DNA of 64,000 nt from Candidatus Bathyarchaeota archaeon (GCA_023488905.1 JAMDCQ010000003.1:1-64000), one strand, 5' to 3'; positions 7,207 to 15,816 are shown, counted from the first letter of the stretch. Translations and numbers: made by a program. Notes: generated from the letters alone by a model not told the origin.

Positions 7207-8199
7207 ATGATGCAAATGAATAAACAGGAACTATACTACATCTTCAAAACTGCATTTACCGCTTGGTTAAACCACAGCTCTACACTTCACGCTGCAGCGT
7301 TAACCTTCTTCATAATTCTGCCTCTGCCAACTCTGCTTCTGATTGTGACTGCTATTTTTGCGCAATTTTTAGGCGAAGCCCAAGCTATCCAGCTTTTGGT
7401 CCAACAGATCACCGCGGTGGTGGGTCCTGCGGTGGCGGAATTGTTCAGCCAACTAATCGTAAGCACTGGTTCACCCTTTACTTCGGTTTGGACTACTGTT
7501 GTGGTTGTTGGTTTCTCAGTTGGTGGTGCTATAGGCGCGTTTTCTGTACTTCGAGACACTATGGATATCATTTGGGGTGTTAAGGTGCCGAGGGGTCAGC
7601 CGCTTTGGAAGAGGGTGCGGCAAAAGATTGTGCCGTTTGCTTTGGTTTCTGCTTTGGGTTTGGTTGTGATTGCTTGGACGGGTATAGCGGGTAGGTTGTT
7701 TAGTGTTATTGTTTTGTTGTCTGTTAACGAGGGTTTAACTTTGTTTGCCCTCCAAGTTGCGCAGGTTCTGCTGTCTTTTGCGGTTGCAACATTGCTCTTA
7801 GCCATAGTTTACAAGATGATTCCTCAAACCAAAGTTCACTGGCAAGACGTAGCAATAGCCTCAACCGTGACAGGCATAGTTTTCACCGCAACCAACTACC
7901 TTTTCGGAGCATACATCCAAACCTTCACAGTTACCACCGTTACAGGAGCCGCTGGAGCTTTGCTGATCATTTTGCTGTGGATTTTTGTGCTCAACCAAAT
8001 TGTGCTTTTCGGCGCGGAACTCTCAAAAACCTACGCGACAACAGTGGGCACCCATGCAAAGCAGCATCTGCCTGCGTCTATCCAGAAAATAATTGAGCCC
8101 CTGCAGAAAGTCGGCGAGAAGATTGAGGATGTGCTAAAAGAAAACGCCGCCGCTCAATCGCCCCAAAAACCAGAGAAACAACCGCCGAAAGAACAGTGA
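7207..8199 (+). CDS. YihY/BrkB-family inner membrane protein
   Basis: A 330-residue polytopic membrane protein with about six transmembrane helices, matching the YihY/virulence factor BrkB family. Recognisable parts are the N-terminal HAAALTFFIILPLPTLLL, a long loop with RDTMDIIWGV and the C-terminal LLIILLWIFVLNQIVLFGAEL, followed by a soluble tail rich in Q, P and E. Function is undetermined; some members have been discussed as transporters, and older claims of RNase activity are not supported. It sits alone between mscL (divergent) and tRNA-Ile. Confidence 0.75.
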   Translation: MMQMNKQELYYIFKTAFTAWLNHSSTLHAAALTFFIILPLPTLLLIVTAIFAQFLGEAQAIQLLVQQITAVVGPAVAELFSQLIVSTGSPFTSVWTTVVVVGFSVGGAIGAFSVLRDTMDIIWGVKVPRGQPLWKRVRQKIVPFALVSALGLVVIAWTGIAGRLFSVIVLLSVNEGLTLFALQVAQVLLSFAVATLLLAIVYKMIPQTKVHWQDVAIASTVTGIVFTATNYLFGAYIQTFTVTTVTGAAGALLIILLWIFVLNQIVLFGAELSKTYATTVGTHAKQHLPASIQKIIEPLQKVGEKIEDVLKENAAAQSPQKPEKQPPKEQ

Positions 8200-8219
8200 T
8201 CGCCAAAAAATGATTAGGA

Positions 8220-8297
8220 TGGTGGGCCGAGGCGGATTTGAACTGCCGACCTTTCGATTATCAGTCGAACGCTCCAGCCGTGCTGAGCTACCGGCCC
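8220..8297 (-). tRNA. tRNA-Ile (GAT)
   Basis: Full cloverleaf on the minus strand. The acceptor GGGCCGG pairs with TCGGCCC. The D arm is GCTC/GAGC, the anticodon stem TTCGA/TCGAA carries loop CTGATAA (anticodon GAT), and the T arm GGCAG/CCGCC-type stem holds loop TTCAAAT. The 3' CCA is encoded (8222-8220). No intron. Confidence 0.93.
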
Positions 8298-8384
8298 CCA
8301 TTTGACGTGTCAGAAGTAAATACTAGTGTGGGTTTATAAGAATAACGGATAAGGTTTTCATCAGAAGCCATGACATTGGGCGAT

Positions 8385-8905
8385 AGCGCTTTCTTCTATA
8401 GTAGTTGTTGCCGTGACCCCTTCTTGTTTCAACAACAACCCGCGGCGTTTGTGGGCGGCTGTGTTTTGGGGTCGGCTGGCTTAGGCGGCTGCTGGCTGGT
8501 TGTGGCTGATTCCGCAAGCAGAGCGGGTCAGTGGTTGGCAAGCGTTTGTTGCTCTACCAGACCCCCCTCCCCTTATAAAAAGGCAAATCGGTTTCTCTCT
8601 TTATGTGGGTGTTTTGGTTTACGGCACACCACATGTCTGCTTGAGGATGGCGTTGCTTTTTGGGGGCGGGCTGTATTTTGGCGTCTGTTTGGGTGTGGCA
8701 GCGGCGGTTTTGTTCACAAGAATACATGGAAACGCATGATTATGCGTGTGGCGCTATGTTGCGATTGGTTTTTTCTCCACAAGAATCAACGAACAGCAGT
8801 GAAAGCAATTGAACAGCACAATGCAATCGCGCACCAGCATGGCCCCATTCGGCAATTTCGCCATCACAGAACCAACCCAGCCGCCGCCTATAAGCAATTT
8901 TGCCG
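8385..8905 (+). repeat. Long composite dispersed repeat (copy A)
   Basis: About 520 bp with no convincing gene. It aligns from end to end with 37785-38305: GTAGTTGTTGCCG, the GCGGCTGTGTTTTGG block, CCGCAAGCAG, CCTTATAAAAAGGC, then TCTCTTTATGTGG and TTTACGGCACACCACA, a divergent middle, and TCACAAGAAT to CAGCATGGCCC. Its centre shares CTCTTTATGTGGGTGTTTTG with the 280-bp MITE-like units elsewhere. It fills the gap between tRNA-Ile and the TrmB gene. Confidence 0.7.
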
Positions 8906-8946
8906 CTCAAAAAGACCTACATAAAACGCCTTTTTTCTCAACCAAA

Positions 8947-9726
8947 CTAGCACTTATCCCACTTCCCCCAAAAACAAGCCTGAAAAGCCCCCACCAACGC
9001 AGGATGCCCCGTCCACAGCTCCAGCCCCTTGGTCAATCGGCTACAGGGGTTAAACGCCACCACCGCTTGCGCCCCATCAAAAACACAGAAGGCAGCCGAC
9101 GGCGCCTCCGAGAGGGTTTTGAGCTTAAAATTCGGATACGCCACAAGCGCAGCTTTCACCCACTGCGGCAAACAATGCTTAGGCGGCTGCTCCGTCAAAA
9201 CCTCCACCGCCACACCCCGCTTAACCGCCTCCAACAAAGCAACATCAAAAAGAAAACACAACTGCCGAAACTGCACCCACCCCAACACCGCCTGAAACCT
9301 ATACTGAGCTTTTTCGATTGCGCTTTGGTAGTTTTTTTCGCTCTCTGCCTCGGAGACGGTGCCGAAGGTCGGGATGTCCTGTTCGGGGTTACGGATGATT
9401 TGGTTGAGTTTTTTGGATAAGCTCATAGCCCGCTTGGTTAGGAGGTTGAGTTCGGTGAGTCTGTGCTCGATGAGTAGCCCCGTTCCCTCGCCAATAGGCA
9501 CCGCCGCAAAACGCGTCGGAACCGTGAGGCAGCGCTTAACCAGCCCCAACTGCTCCAACTCGCCTAGAAGCCGATAAACCTCCTGCCGCTCAATCGACGT
9601 AAAACCCGCCAGCCGCCTCGCTTTGGCATCGCCAATTTTGAGTAACGCCAAATAAACCCGCGCCTGCCGATTCGAAAGCCCCAACCCCACCAAAACCTCC
9701 ACCTCCACCAAACCTGTTTTAATCAC
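8947..9726 (-). CDS. TrmB-family transcriptional regulator
   Basis: A 259-residue protein. Residues 8-75 form the TrmB winged helix (GLSNRQARVYLALLKIGDAKARRLAG, then RQEVYRLLGELEQLGLV). A coiled linker follows, and then a C-terminal domain around residues 110-255 of the sugar-sensor type. Family members repress or activate sugar uptake and metabolism genes, but no transporter is adjacent. The 159-bp gap to the divergent wHTH gene holds palindromes AGCGGT..ACCGCT and GCGGG-TTT-CCCGC. Confidence 0.8.
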   Translation of the reverse strand: MIKTGLVEVEVLVGLGLSNRQARVYLALLKIGDAKARRLAGFTSIERQEVYRLLGELEQLGLVKRCLTVPTRFAAVPIGEGTGLLIEHRLTELNLLTKRAMSLSKKLNQIIRNPEQDIPTFGTVSEAESEKNYQSAIEKAQYRFQAVLGWVQFRQLCFLFDVALLEAVKRGVAVEVLTEQPPKHCLPQWVKAALVAYPNFKLKTLSEAPSAAFCVFDGAQAVVAFNPCSRLTKGLELWTGHPALVGAFQACFWGKWDKC

Positions 9727-9751
9727 TTTTTATCAACAATTTTTTGCCTTT

Positions 9752-9831
9752 AGCGGTTTATCCGTTACCGCTTTTGTAGGTGTCTTATTTATTGAGAGTG
9801 CTTAAATATTTTGCGGTAGCGGGTTTCCCGC
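9752..9831. promoter_or_regulatory. Candidate operator region between TrmB-type and wHTH genes
   Basis: Two inverted repeats lie in this divergent promoter region: AGCGGT (9752-9757) with ACCGCT (9767-9772), and GCGGG-TTT-CCCGC at 9819-9831. A nearby TTACCG and GCGGTAGC repeat the same core. These are suitable binding sites for either neighbouring regulator. Confidence 0.4.
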
Positions 9832-9885
9832 AACCATTTTTACCGTAAAAAGGTTTATTTTAATTTTAAAGAACAAACAAACTCC

Positions 9886-10188
9886 ATGTGGAAAGACAAA
9901 AAGAAACTATCGCTCTATGATTTTGAACGGGCAGGCGCACTACAAATTCTAAATTACTTATGGGAAAACAGAAACAAAGGCAAAATAAAAATCACCGACA
10001 TAGTAAAAAATGTTAAAGCGACAAGCGAAACAATAACAGGCGCAATAACTTTTCTAACACAAAACAGTTTAACACAAGAAGAAAAAGCACAAACCTTCCC
10101 CTACCAACATTGGGTATGGCTAACCCCCAAAGGAGAAGTCGCGGCTAAACACCTACAGCAATTTCTTGAAGCCCTAAAGTCCAACTGA
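9886..10188 (+). CDS. Winged-helix DNA-binding protein, hypothetical
   Basis: A 100-residue protein with a winged-helix pattern: FERAGALQILNYLWENRNKG, recognition-helix region KITDIVKNVKATSETITGAITFL and a wing ending HWVWLTPKGEVAAKHL. It resembles small archaeal MarR-like or HTH regulators but cannot be assigned to a named family. An AT-rich promoter, AAAGGTTTATTTTAATTTTAAAG, precedes the ATG. The neighbouring palindromes suggest it could regulate itself or the TrmB gene. Confidence 0.65.
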   Translation: MWKDKKKLSLYDFERAGALQILNYLWENRNKGKIKITDIVKNVKATSETITGAITFLTQNSLTQEEKAQTFPYQHWVWLTPKGEVAAKHLQQFLEALKSN

Positions 10189-10470
10189 TGAAACTCCCTA
10201 TCTTCTACTGGATTTCTTTGGGGTCCTGTAAAATCTGCGGTTAAATGTTCTCAATTTAAAAAAAATCGGTTAAACCCTGCTAAGAACCTTAAGAGGTAAA
10301 GTGAGGGGTATGCTGCCTAGAGGGCAGTATAGGTGGCATGTTGGTTATCTGTCTTAGGATGTTAGTCTGCATTCTGTCTCTGATTGTTATGTTACATTAT
10401 TAGTTGATAGATGTAATAGCAAATACTAAATAAGTTATCATTATCAACAATATGAGGCAGGGCGTACTTC
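10189..10470. other. Non-coding gap before an AT-rich orphan gene
   Basis: No open frame of note. A small hairpin CTGCC-TAGAG-GGCAG lies near 10313-10327, and the last 100 bp are AT-rich promoter-like sequence. GAGG at about 10453 is the nearest ribosome-binding candidate for the gene at 10471. Confidence 0.5.
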
Positions 10471-11556
10471 ATGACAGGCATTATTGCATGTGATTCAACA
10501 AATTATGAAAGATGGAAACCATCAGCTCGTTTTAATGCTTTAATTGGTGTTGCTGTTCAAATAGACGACATATCTGCCTTTAAGAGTAACTATACTAAAT
10601 CGATACAAAGCTTTTTTGAAAAAAACGGTCTTCAATTGAAGAAAAAAGTGTATTGTTCGAGTGAATTAGCAGGCATGTTCTTTGATGTTCTTGGGCTTGG
10701 GCATGAAGAATACAAAAAGGCTCTTTGGGAACTAGTAAACGACATCTGCACCGATTCAAACGTAACAGTATTTCATGCTTCTTGTAACACACAGAAATAC
10801 CCTCATGTGAATGTGTTCTTAGAAGACGCTACTATGGGGAAGATGCAACCAATCCCAACAATGGAATTTCTCAGAGATTGGCTGTCACAATACTATGTGT
10901 ATATTTCTGCATGGAAATTGCTCAAGTGTTTGAATGTTGGTGGAAGACATGTTTTACTTGATGTCTTTAAAGGACCAATTTCTTATGCATGGAATGAACT
11001 AGTTAAAAACAATAAAGTAGAAATTGTCAATTTAGGTGATGAGTGTAATGCATATGTATCAACGGCAGATTTGGTTGCAAGATTAATCAATGAAGCGTTA
11101 GGTTCATTAAAAATTAGTCAGGAAAACATTGAGCAACTTAATATTAACTGCAAGGAGTTCCATGTCCATTACTGTTTTCATAATGATTTACGGAGTTTAG
11201 TCCCGATTTATGAAGGGGGAAGATGTAAAACAGGTAGACAAATTAATCTACCAAGTTATTGGAGAAAACCAATGGTTTACATTTTGCGAGAGGGAACGGA
11301 TACAATAAGAGAAGACAATGAATGGTTACGTAAAACTCCCTTTTACAATATTGTTTGCAACTTTGCTTTTGATGTGGATGGTTGTGTCAAATTTTATGAC
11401 AAAAACGAAGATAAAGCATTTATTTCGGGCGATAAACTGGTTTTCTATGGGTCTAAAGGTAAAGAAAAAGCTACGGAAATTAAGGAAATAACAGATGGAC
11501 TCGGGATTGATGTTGAAATTTTCCATTCAAAAGATCTGTCAAGTGTATCCAAATAG
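10471..11556 (+). CDS. Orphan AT-rich protein, possibly DUF3800-like (RNase H fold)
   Basis: A 361-residue protein not recognised with confidence. Its composition is clearly more AT-rich than its neighbours, which suggests recent transfer. Three features recall DUF3800 (RNase H-like) proteins: an early aspartate after a hydrophobic strand (IIACDSTNYE), a central acidic strand end (GGRHVLLDVFKG) and a late GDECNAYVSTADLVARLINEAL, similar to the family's closing D-x-x-A pattern. DUF3800 proteins are often found with mobile or defence genes. Residues 250-361 add a separate beta-rich part. The assignment is an inference from motif spacing only. Confidence 0.4.
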   Translation: MTGIIACDSTNYERWKPSARFNALIGVAVQIDDISAFKSNYTKSIQSFFEKNGLQLKKKVYCSSELAGMFFDVLGLGHEEYKKALWELVNDICTDSNVTVFHASCNTQKYPHVNVFLEDATMGKMQPIPTMEFLRDWLSQYYVYISAWKLLKCLNVGGRHVLLDVFKGPISYAWNELVKNNKVEIVNLGDECNAYVSTADLVARLINEALGSLKISQENIEQLNINCKEFHVHYCFHNDLRSLVPIYEGGRCKTGRQINLPSYWRKPMVYILREGTDTIREDNEWLRKTPFYNIVCNFAFDVDGCVKFYDKNEDKAFISGDKLVFYGSKGKEKATEIKEITDGLGIDVEIFHSKDLSSVSK

Positions 11557-11890
11557 AAGATGTTCCGTAATAATTCACTAGACTTATATACAACTTATGT
11601 TTTTTGTTTATTTTGAGAGTGAGTCCTTGCAGGGAGTCGCTCCCGTTGTGCTATCATTAGAATATATACGGGAAAACAATAGGGGAAGATAGCCCTAAAA
11701 CCTTTTTGTTTATTTACGTTTTTTATTAGATTAGAGTTTTCCATTGATTTTTGCCTTCAATTTGTATTTGTATGCTTAGCTCAGGATTTTGCCAGATAGC
11801 GCTTCATTGTTCTCACGTAATTTGATAATAGCGTCACGTAATTTTGATATGTGATTATGTACTACTTATCGGTAAGTTCGGTGAGAGCAA
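11557..11890. other. Non-coding AT-rich gap
   Basis: 334 bp with no supported gene. It has a short GGGAG-TC-GCTCCC-like hairpin near 11634-11645 and runs of T. The last 70 bp, with repeated TAATTTTGATA/GTAATTTTGATA-type segments (GCGTCACGTAATTTTGATA repeats CTCACGTAATTTGATAA), form the promoter area of the dCTP deaminase gene. Confidence 0.5.
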
Positions 11891-12415
11891 ATGATATTGT
11901 CTGCGTTGGATTTGAGGAGAGCTATGGAGCAGGGTTCGTTAATAATTGACCCGTTAAGTAATGACACCATTAGGGAGAATGGGGTTGATTTGCGTTTTTC
12001 TGAAGAAATCGTCCGTTTACAGCCCACGAATAGGGTGCTGGATATTCAGTCGCCTTGTAATGAGGGGTTGTATGTTAAAGAGAAAGTCGCTGATTCATTC
12101 GTTTTAGGCAAATACGAGAAAGTACTCGTCGCCACTTTAGAGAAGGTGAAGTTAGGCAATGACCTCATGGCTTTCTGCCAGCTCCGAAGCACATTCTCAC
12201 GGGCAGGCGTCTCCATTCCTCCAACCGTGGTAGATGCAGGGTTCGAGGGCAACCTAACCATCCAGATTTCAGGCGGCCCCTTCCCAGTCAAAATCCCCAC
12301 AAAAACACGGTTTCTGCACTTGGTGTTTGCAGAACTAAAAACTCCGCTCGTCACGGGTTATGAGGGGAAGTATAAGCATGATAATGGTGTGGCGCCCCCC
12401 AAAAAAGACCGCTAA
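11891..12415 (+). CDS. dcd: dCTP deaminase
   Basis: A 174-residue enzyme of the dCTP deaminase/dUTPase trimeric fold, which converts dCTP to dUTP for dTTP synthesis. Motifs seen are the N-terminal ENGVDLRF, QLRSTFSRAGV, the catalytic VVDAGFEGNLTIQI (family glutamate in FEG) and a C-terminal GKYKHDNG that closes over the nucleotide. Length is normal for archaeal Dcd. Bifunctional dCTP deaminase/dUTP diphosphatase activity cannot be excluded. Confidence 0.88.
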   Translation: MILSALDLRRAMEQGSLIIDPLSNDTIRENGVDLRFSEEIVRLQPTNRVLDIQSPCNEGLYVKEKVADSFVLGKYEKVLVATLEKVKLGNDLMAFCQLRSTFSRAGVSIPPTVVDAGFEGNLTIQISGGPFPVKIPTKTRFLHLVFAELKTPLVTGYEGKYKHDNGVAPPKKDR

Positions 12416-12462
12416 CCGCAGTACATTTTTATCCATATTCGCGCAGTGTGGTGTGAGGAAAC

Positions 12463-12885
12463 GTGGACTTTACTTACCCTGCAAACGTCTGTTTCGAATG
12501 CAACGGCTGCGCGTTGTGCTGCGGCGACACAGACCACAAACTGCGCCACATTCTGCTACTGGAGAGCGAGGCGGAGGAGATTTCGGCGGCGACGGGGCGG
12601 CCCATTGAGAATTTCTGCAACGAATCCAACGGCACGCAGCCCTACATTTACGAGATGAAAAAGTTTGAGGGCGACTGCGTTTTCCTAAAAGACCACAAAT
12701 GCACCATCTATGAGATGCGCCCGCTGATTTGCCGCTTCTACCCCTTTGAGTTAAAGTTTGACAAAGACAAAAACACCCACGTATTCGCTGCAACTGAAGA
12801 GTGCCCTATGATTGGGCAAGGCAAACCGCTGGCGAAAAAGGATTTTGAGGCGCTCTACACGTTGGCTAATGAGCGGCTTCCCTAG
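12463..12885 (+). CDS. YkgJ-family cysteine cluster protein
   Basis: A 140-residue protein starting at GTG 12463. It has the YkgJ/Fe-S-cluster domain cysteine pattern: CFECNGCALCCGD, then GDCVFLKDHKCTIYEMRPLICRFYPFE and a late EECPMI. The eight conserved cysteines probably bind a metal or Fe-S cluster; function is not established. It follows dcd by 47 bp on the same strand, so it may be co-transcribed, and its stop overlaps the convergent pyrI by 4 bp. Confidence 0.8.
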   Translation: MDFTYPANVCFECNGCALCCGDTDHKLRHILLLESEAEEISAATGRPIENFCNESNGTQPYIYEMKKFEGDCVFLKDHKCTIYEMRPLICRFYPFELKFDKDKNTHVFAATEECPMIGQGKPLAKKDFEALYTLANERLP

Positions 12886-13346
12886 AGCTGTTTTAACACA
12901 TCAGCCTTCTCTATGCTTACGCCACAGTAGTGGCATTTTAGTGAGAGGGGTTCTTCGTTTTTTACGTGGAATTTGGATGAGACGGGTTCGCCGCTGTTGC
13001 TTACGCAGCAGGGGTTGGTGCATTTTATGATGACCTCAATTGTTTTGGGCAGCTCTACTTCTTGCTTTTCCACTACCGCGTAGTCGTGGACGATGTTTAT
13101 GGAGGCGTGTGGCGCGACGAGTGCGATGCGGTTTACTTCCTGAGCGCTGAGAGCCATGCCCTCGATTTTGATGATGTCTTTGACGCCGAAGCGTTTGCTT
13201 GGAACATTAATCGCTATAGTCATAACACGCTTCTCTTGACCAGTTATCCCCAGAATCCTTACCACGTCGAGGGCGTAGCCGCCGCGGATGTGGTCGATGA
13301 CTGTGCCGTCTTTGATTTTTGTTACCCGCAGTTCCTTCTCGCTCAT
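12882..13346 (-). CDS. pyrI: Aspartate carbamoyltransferase regulatory subunit
   Basis: A 154-residue protein with the N-terminal allosteric nucleotide-binding domain (KIKDGTVIDHIRGGYALDVVRIL) and the C-terminal zinc domain with C109, C114, C138 and C141 (CTNPCC and CHYCG). PyrI holds catalytic PyrB trimers together and passes on ATP/CTP control of pyrimidine synthesis. pyrB, usually adjacent, is not in the window. It lies between a YkgJ-type protein and a HTH-RDD gene. Confidence 0.92.
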   Translation of the reverse strand: MSEKELRVTKIKDGTVIDHIRGGYALDVVRILGITGQEKRVMTIAINVPSKRFGVKDIIKIEGMALSAQEVNRIALVAPHASINIVHDYAVVEKQEVELPKTIEVIIKCTNPCCVSNSGEPVSSKFHVKNEEPLSLKCHYCGVSIEKADVLKQL

Positions 13347-13411
13347 AACGTAACCACAAGGCTATTGGTTGCGGGACAAATAAAAATTATCTCCAAAAAA
13401 ATGGCAGAGGG

Positions 13412-14122
13412 CTAGGAGCGCAGATCGATCACAGTGGTGCCTGCGAACTTGTCGAAGTAACGCATAAACGCCTGATTCTTTATGCGCCACCCAATCAGCA
13501 AGTCAAAGGGCAACAGGGGCAACACTTTGCCAAAGTTGCGGACGGCAGCGTGGTCGTAGCTCATTTTTTTGCCGTCGGTGCGGACCACTTTTAGGCCGAT
13601 GACGCGTTTGCCGATGCTTTGACCATTAAAGCCCTCAAGCAGAGTGGAGTACAGCCAGAGCAAGCCGGTGGTGATGAAGATTATTGTGCTGACTTCACTG
13701 CCAAGGCTTATCTCGGAAATAGAGAGCAACTGCGGCAGAATCGTAATTGCCAAGGTGATAGCGAAGATTAAAGCGAAGTCGATGAGGAATGCACTTGCCC
13801 GTTTGCTAAAGCTAGAAAGGGGTAGAGAACTTGCTTTGCCCTGAACGTCGGCGGCTTCTGCCCAGCCTTCCACGTCGTGGATGACTCGGACTGCACTTTC
13901 GCCTGCTCGGCTAAGCTTGTATTTGCCGCTGGGGGTTTGCTCGATGAATGGCGATAGGGCTCGCAGGTGGAAGCTGAGCTTGCCCGTGTCGACTTTAAGC
14001 ATGTTCAGCAAGTCCGTGAAAGATGACTCGCCGTTGTTGCTTAAGTCCAACAGTATGTCTCTTCTCAGTGGATGGGATAGAACTGAGAGGACTTTAGAGA
14101 CGTTATCCTGATTTACCGCCAT
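13412..14122 (-). CDS. HTH (ArsR-like) domain fused to an RDD membrane domain
   Basis: A 236-residue fusion. Residues 1-90 are a winged helix of the ArsR type (VLSVLSHPLRRDILLDLSNNG, then LLNMLKVDTGKLSFHLRALS). Residues 105-236 are an RDD domain: the family Arg in FSKRASAFLIDFALIF, two hydrophobic helices, and GFNGQSIGKRVIGLKVVRTDG. RDD proteins are small membrane proteins, in some cases linked to ion exchange. The fusion suggests a membrane-anchored DNA-binding protein. It is a single unbroken frame. Confidence 0.8.
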   Translation of the reverse strand: MAVNQDNVSKVLSVLSHPLRRDILLDLSNNGESSFTDLLNMLKVDTGKLSFHLRALSPFIEQTPSGKYKLSRAGESAVRVIHDVEGWAEAADVQGKASSLPLSSFSKRASAFLIDFALIFAITLAITILPQLLSISEISLGSEVSTIIFITTGLLWLYSTLLEGFNGQSIGKRVIGLKVVRTDGKKMSYDHAAVRNFGKVLPLLPFDLLIGWRIKNQAFMRYFDKFAGTTVIDLRS

Positions 14123-14275
14123 ACCCTAAAACCTACGGTTTATGATTGATTACCTTTGTTTGTGCACGCTTATGCCCATAATTGGGGTTACTCCAATATA
14201 AGCCACACTCAAAAAACACATTAATCCTTAAATCTAATTTAAGTAAGACCAAAAGAGCCTATTAAAGGATTACAT

Positions 14276-15199
14276 ATGTCAAGCGCTGAGGTGGCGGTAC
14301 AGGTATTCCGCGAATTAGAAAGCGAAGACTTCCGAGTGCTCCACATAATCGAAGCCGCGATGGCGAAAAGAGAGTTCGTGCCCACAGAACAAATCCTCAA
14401 ATACTCAAAAGTCCCCCTCGACCGCATCACATTCACCCTTGGCAAACTCAACAAGCTCGGATTAATCTACCAAACCAGAGGCGCCTACACGGGGCACACG
14501 CTGAACTATGCGGGTTACGATTGCTTAGCTATAAACAACCTCGTCAAAGAAGGCGTCATAGCTTCGTTTGGGCAAAGCTTGGGGGTGGGAAAAGAAGCAG
14601 ATGTCTACGACGCCCTCAGCCCATCGGGCACGCGCATAGCGGTTAAATTTCACAGATTGGGCAGGATAAGTTTTAGGCAGACAAGACGCAAAAGAGCCTA
14701 TGCAAGGGAGCACTCGTCGTGGCTTTTTCAATCGCACATAGCCGCAGAAAAAGAGTTCCTAGCCATGAAGTTGGTCTACGAACACGGCGTTTCAGTGCCT
14801 GAACCCATAAGCCACAACCGCCACATCATAGCTATGGGCATGATTGAAGGCGCCCAACTATCCAAATACAAAGACATAGGCAAACCCCAAAACGTCCTGC
14901 GGGAAATCCTGCGAAACATCCGAAAAACCTACCTAAAAGCACACCTCATCCACTCAGACCTAAGCGAATACAACCTCATACTAAAGCCGGACGGCCACAT
15001 CTTGATTATTGATTGGCCCCAAGCAGTAAAAACTGATCACGCCAACGCCGCTGAGCTGTTAGAGCGGGACTTGAAGAATGTGCTTACTTTTTTCAGCCGC
15101 AAATTCAACTTAGACTTAGCTGTGAAGGACGCCTATGGATATGTGGTTGGGGAGAAGCGAAATGCTTGCCCGTTTAGTGTTTGTTTGCGTCTAAGATAA
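14276..15199 (+). CDS. rio2: RIO2-type atypical serine kinase
   Basis: A 307-residue protein with the Rio2-specific N-terminal winged helix (1-90) and the RIO kinase fold: nucleotide loop LGVGKEADVYDA (102-113), K124 (IAVKFH), catalytic HSDLSEYN (D228) and metal-binding IIDWPQ (D246). Rio2 acts as an ATPase/kinase in maturation of the small ribosomal subunit. Its last 26 bp overlap the 3' end of the convergent SmAP gene, and the C-terminal cysteine-containing tail is encoded in the overlap. Confidence 0.92.
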   Translation: MSSAEVAVQVFRELESEDFRVLHIIEAAMAKREFVPTEQILKYSKVPLDRITFTLGKLNKLGLIYQTRGAYTGHTLNYAGYDCLAINNLVKEGVIASFGQSLGVGKEADVYDALSPSGTRIAVKFHRLGRISFRQTRRKRAYAREHSSWLFQSHIAAEKEFLAMKLVYEHGVSVPEPISHNRHIIAMGMIEGAQLSKYKDIGKPQNVLREILRNIRKTYLKAHLIHSDLSEYNLILKPDGHILIIDWPQAVKTDHANAAELLERDLKNVLTFFSRKFNLDLAVKDAYGYVVGEKRNACPFSVCLRLR

Positions 15200-15422
15200 T
15201 GTAGAGGATGTTGTTTCCGCGGAGAAGCACGTTACCGTAGTTTGTCATAAGTTGGTCGTCTTTGCATTCGGTAGCGCCTTCCAAGAGTATGTTCATGTGT
15301 CCATCGCATTTGATCATTTTACCCTTGTATTCGTAGCCGCTTTTGAGAACAACTTCGATGTTGCCGTGCAACTGTTTTATGAGAACGTTTAGTGGTTTTT
15401 TACTTGGTTCCATCATCGACAT
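15174..15422 (-). CDS. Sm-like archaeal protein (SmAP1 type)
   Basis: An 82-residue single-domain Lsm protein: KPLNVLIKQLHGNIEVVLKSGYEYKG (Sm1) and NILLEGATE...GNVLLRGNNILYI (Sm2 with the RG core). It should form a heptameric ring that binds oligo-U RNA. In many archaea SmAP1 is followed by rpl37e, which is not seen here; instead the 3' end overlaps rio2. A first or third-codon ATG start is possible. Confidence 0.9.
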   Translation of the reverse strand: MSMMEPSKKPLNVLIKQLHGNIEVVLKSGYEYKGKMIKCDGHMNILLEGATECKDDQLMTNYGNVLLRGNNILYIILDANKH

Positions 15423-15558
15423 TTGTTAGTCACTGACCATTCCGTTTATTATGCAACAACCCTCTACCAAATATAAAAGGCTTATGAAAACCAAGCAACA
15501 GACGAATAGACAAAAACAGCTGAGCAAACCCAAAAAGCCAAAAGAAAAAGGGAAAAAG

Positions 15559-15816
15559 TTACAGTTTAGCCAAAACCGACAGTGCCGCAACCACGAGGAA
15601 CGCTATGCCTGTCCAGAAGAGGTCGCCGCCTGTGAGGAACCAAACTACGATAGCAACGAGGATTGCGGGGATAAGCACCAGGAAGAGTTTGATAAGCACG
15701 ATGATTACTAAGCCGATTATGACCAGTATTATCAGAAACGTCAGGTCGAAGCCGCCGAGCCCTATACTGTCTAGTACCGAGTAGACGAAAGCCATTAGAA
15801 GTGGAAGAAAACTCAT
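15559..15816 (-). CDS. Small hydrophobic membrane protein (85 aa)
   Basis: Unrecognised protein made almost entirely of hydrophobic segments: an N-terminal helix MSFLPLLMAFVYSVL, a glycine-rich turn, then about two long helices (FLIILVIIGLVIIVLIKLFLVL and ILVAIVVWFLTGG...) and a final LVVAALSVLAKL. An opposite-strand frame across it (15451-15711) is charged and low in complexity, so this strand is preferred. Function unknown. Confidence 0.6.
   Translation of the reverse strand: MSFLPLLMAFVYSVLDSIGLGGFDLTFLIILVIIGLVIIVLIKLFLVLIPAILVAIVVWFLTGGDLFWTGIAFLVVAALSVLAKL

Noticed and set aside
8323-8924. Several overlapping open frames on both strands after tRNA-Ile
   Set aside because: They lie in the 520-bp composite repeat, whose other copy at 37785-38305 does not preserve the same frames.
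15451-15711. A charged 86-residue plus-strand frame
   Set aside because: Low-complexity K/Q- and D/E-rich product that mirrors the hydrophobic gene on the other strand.
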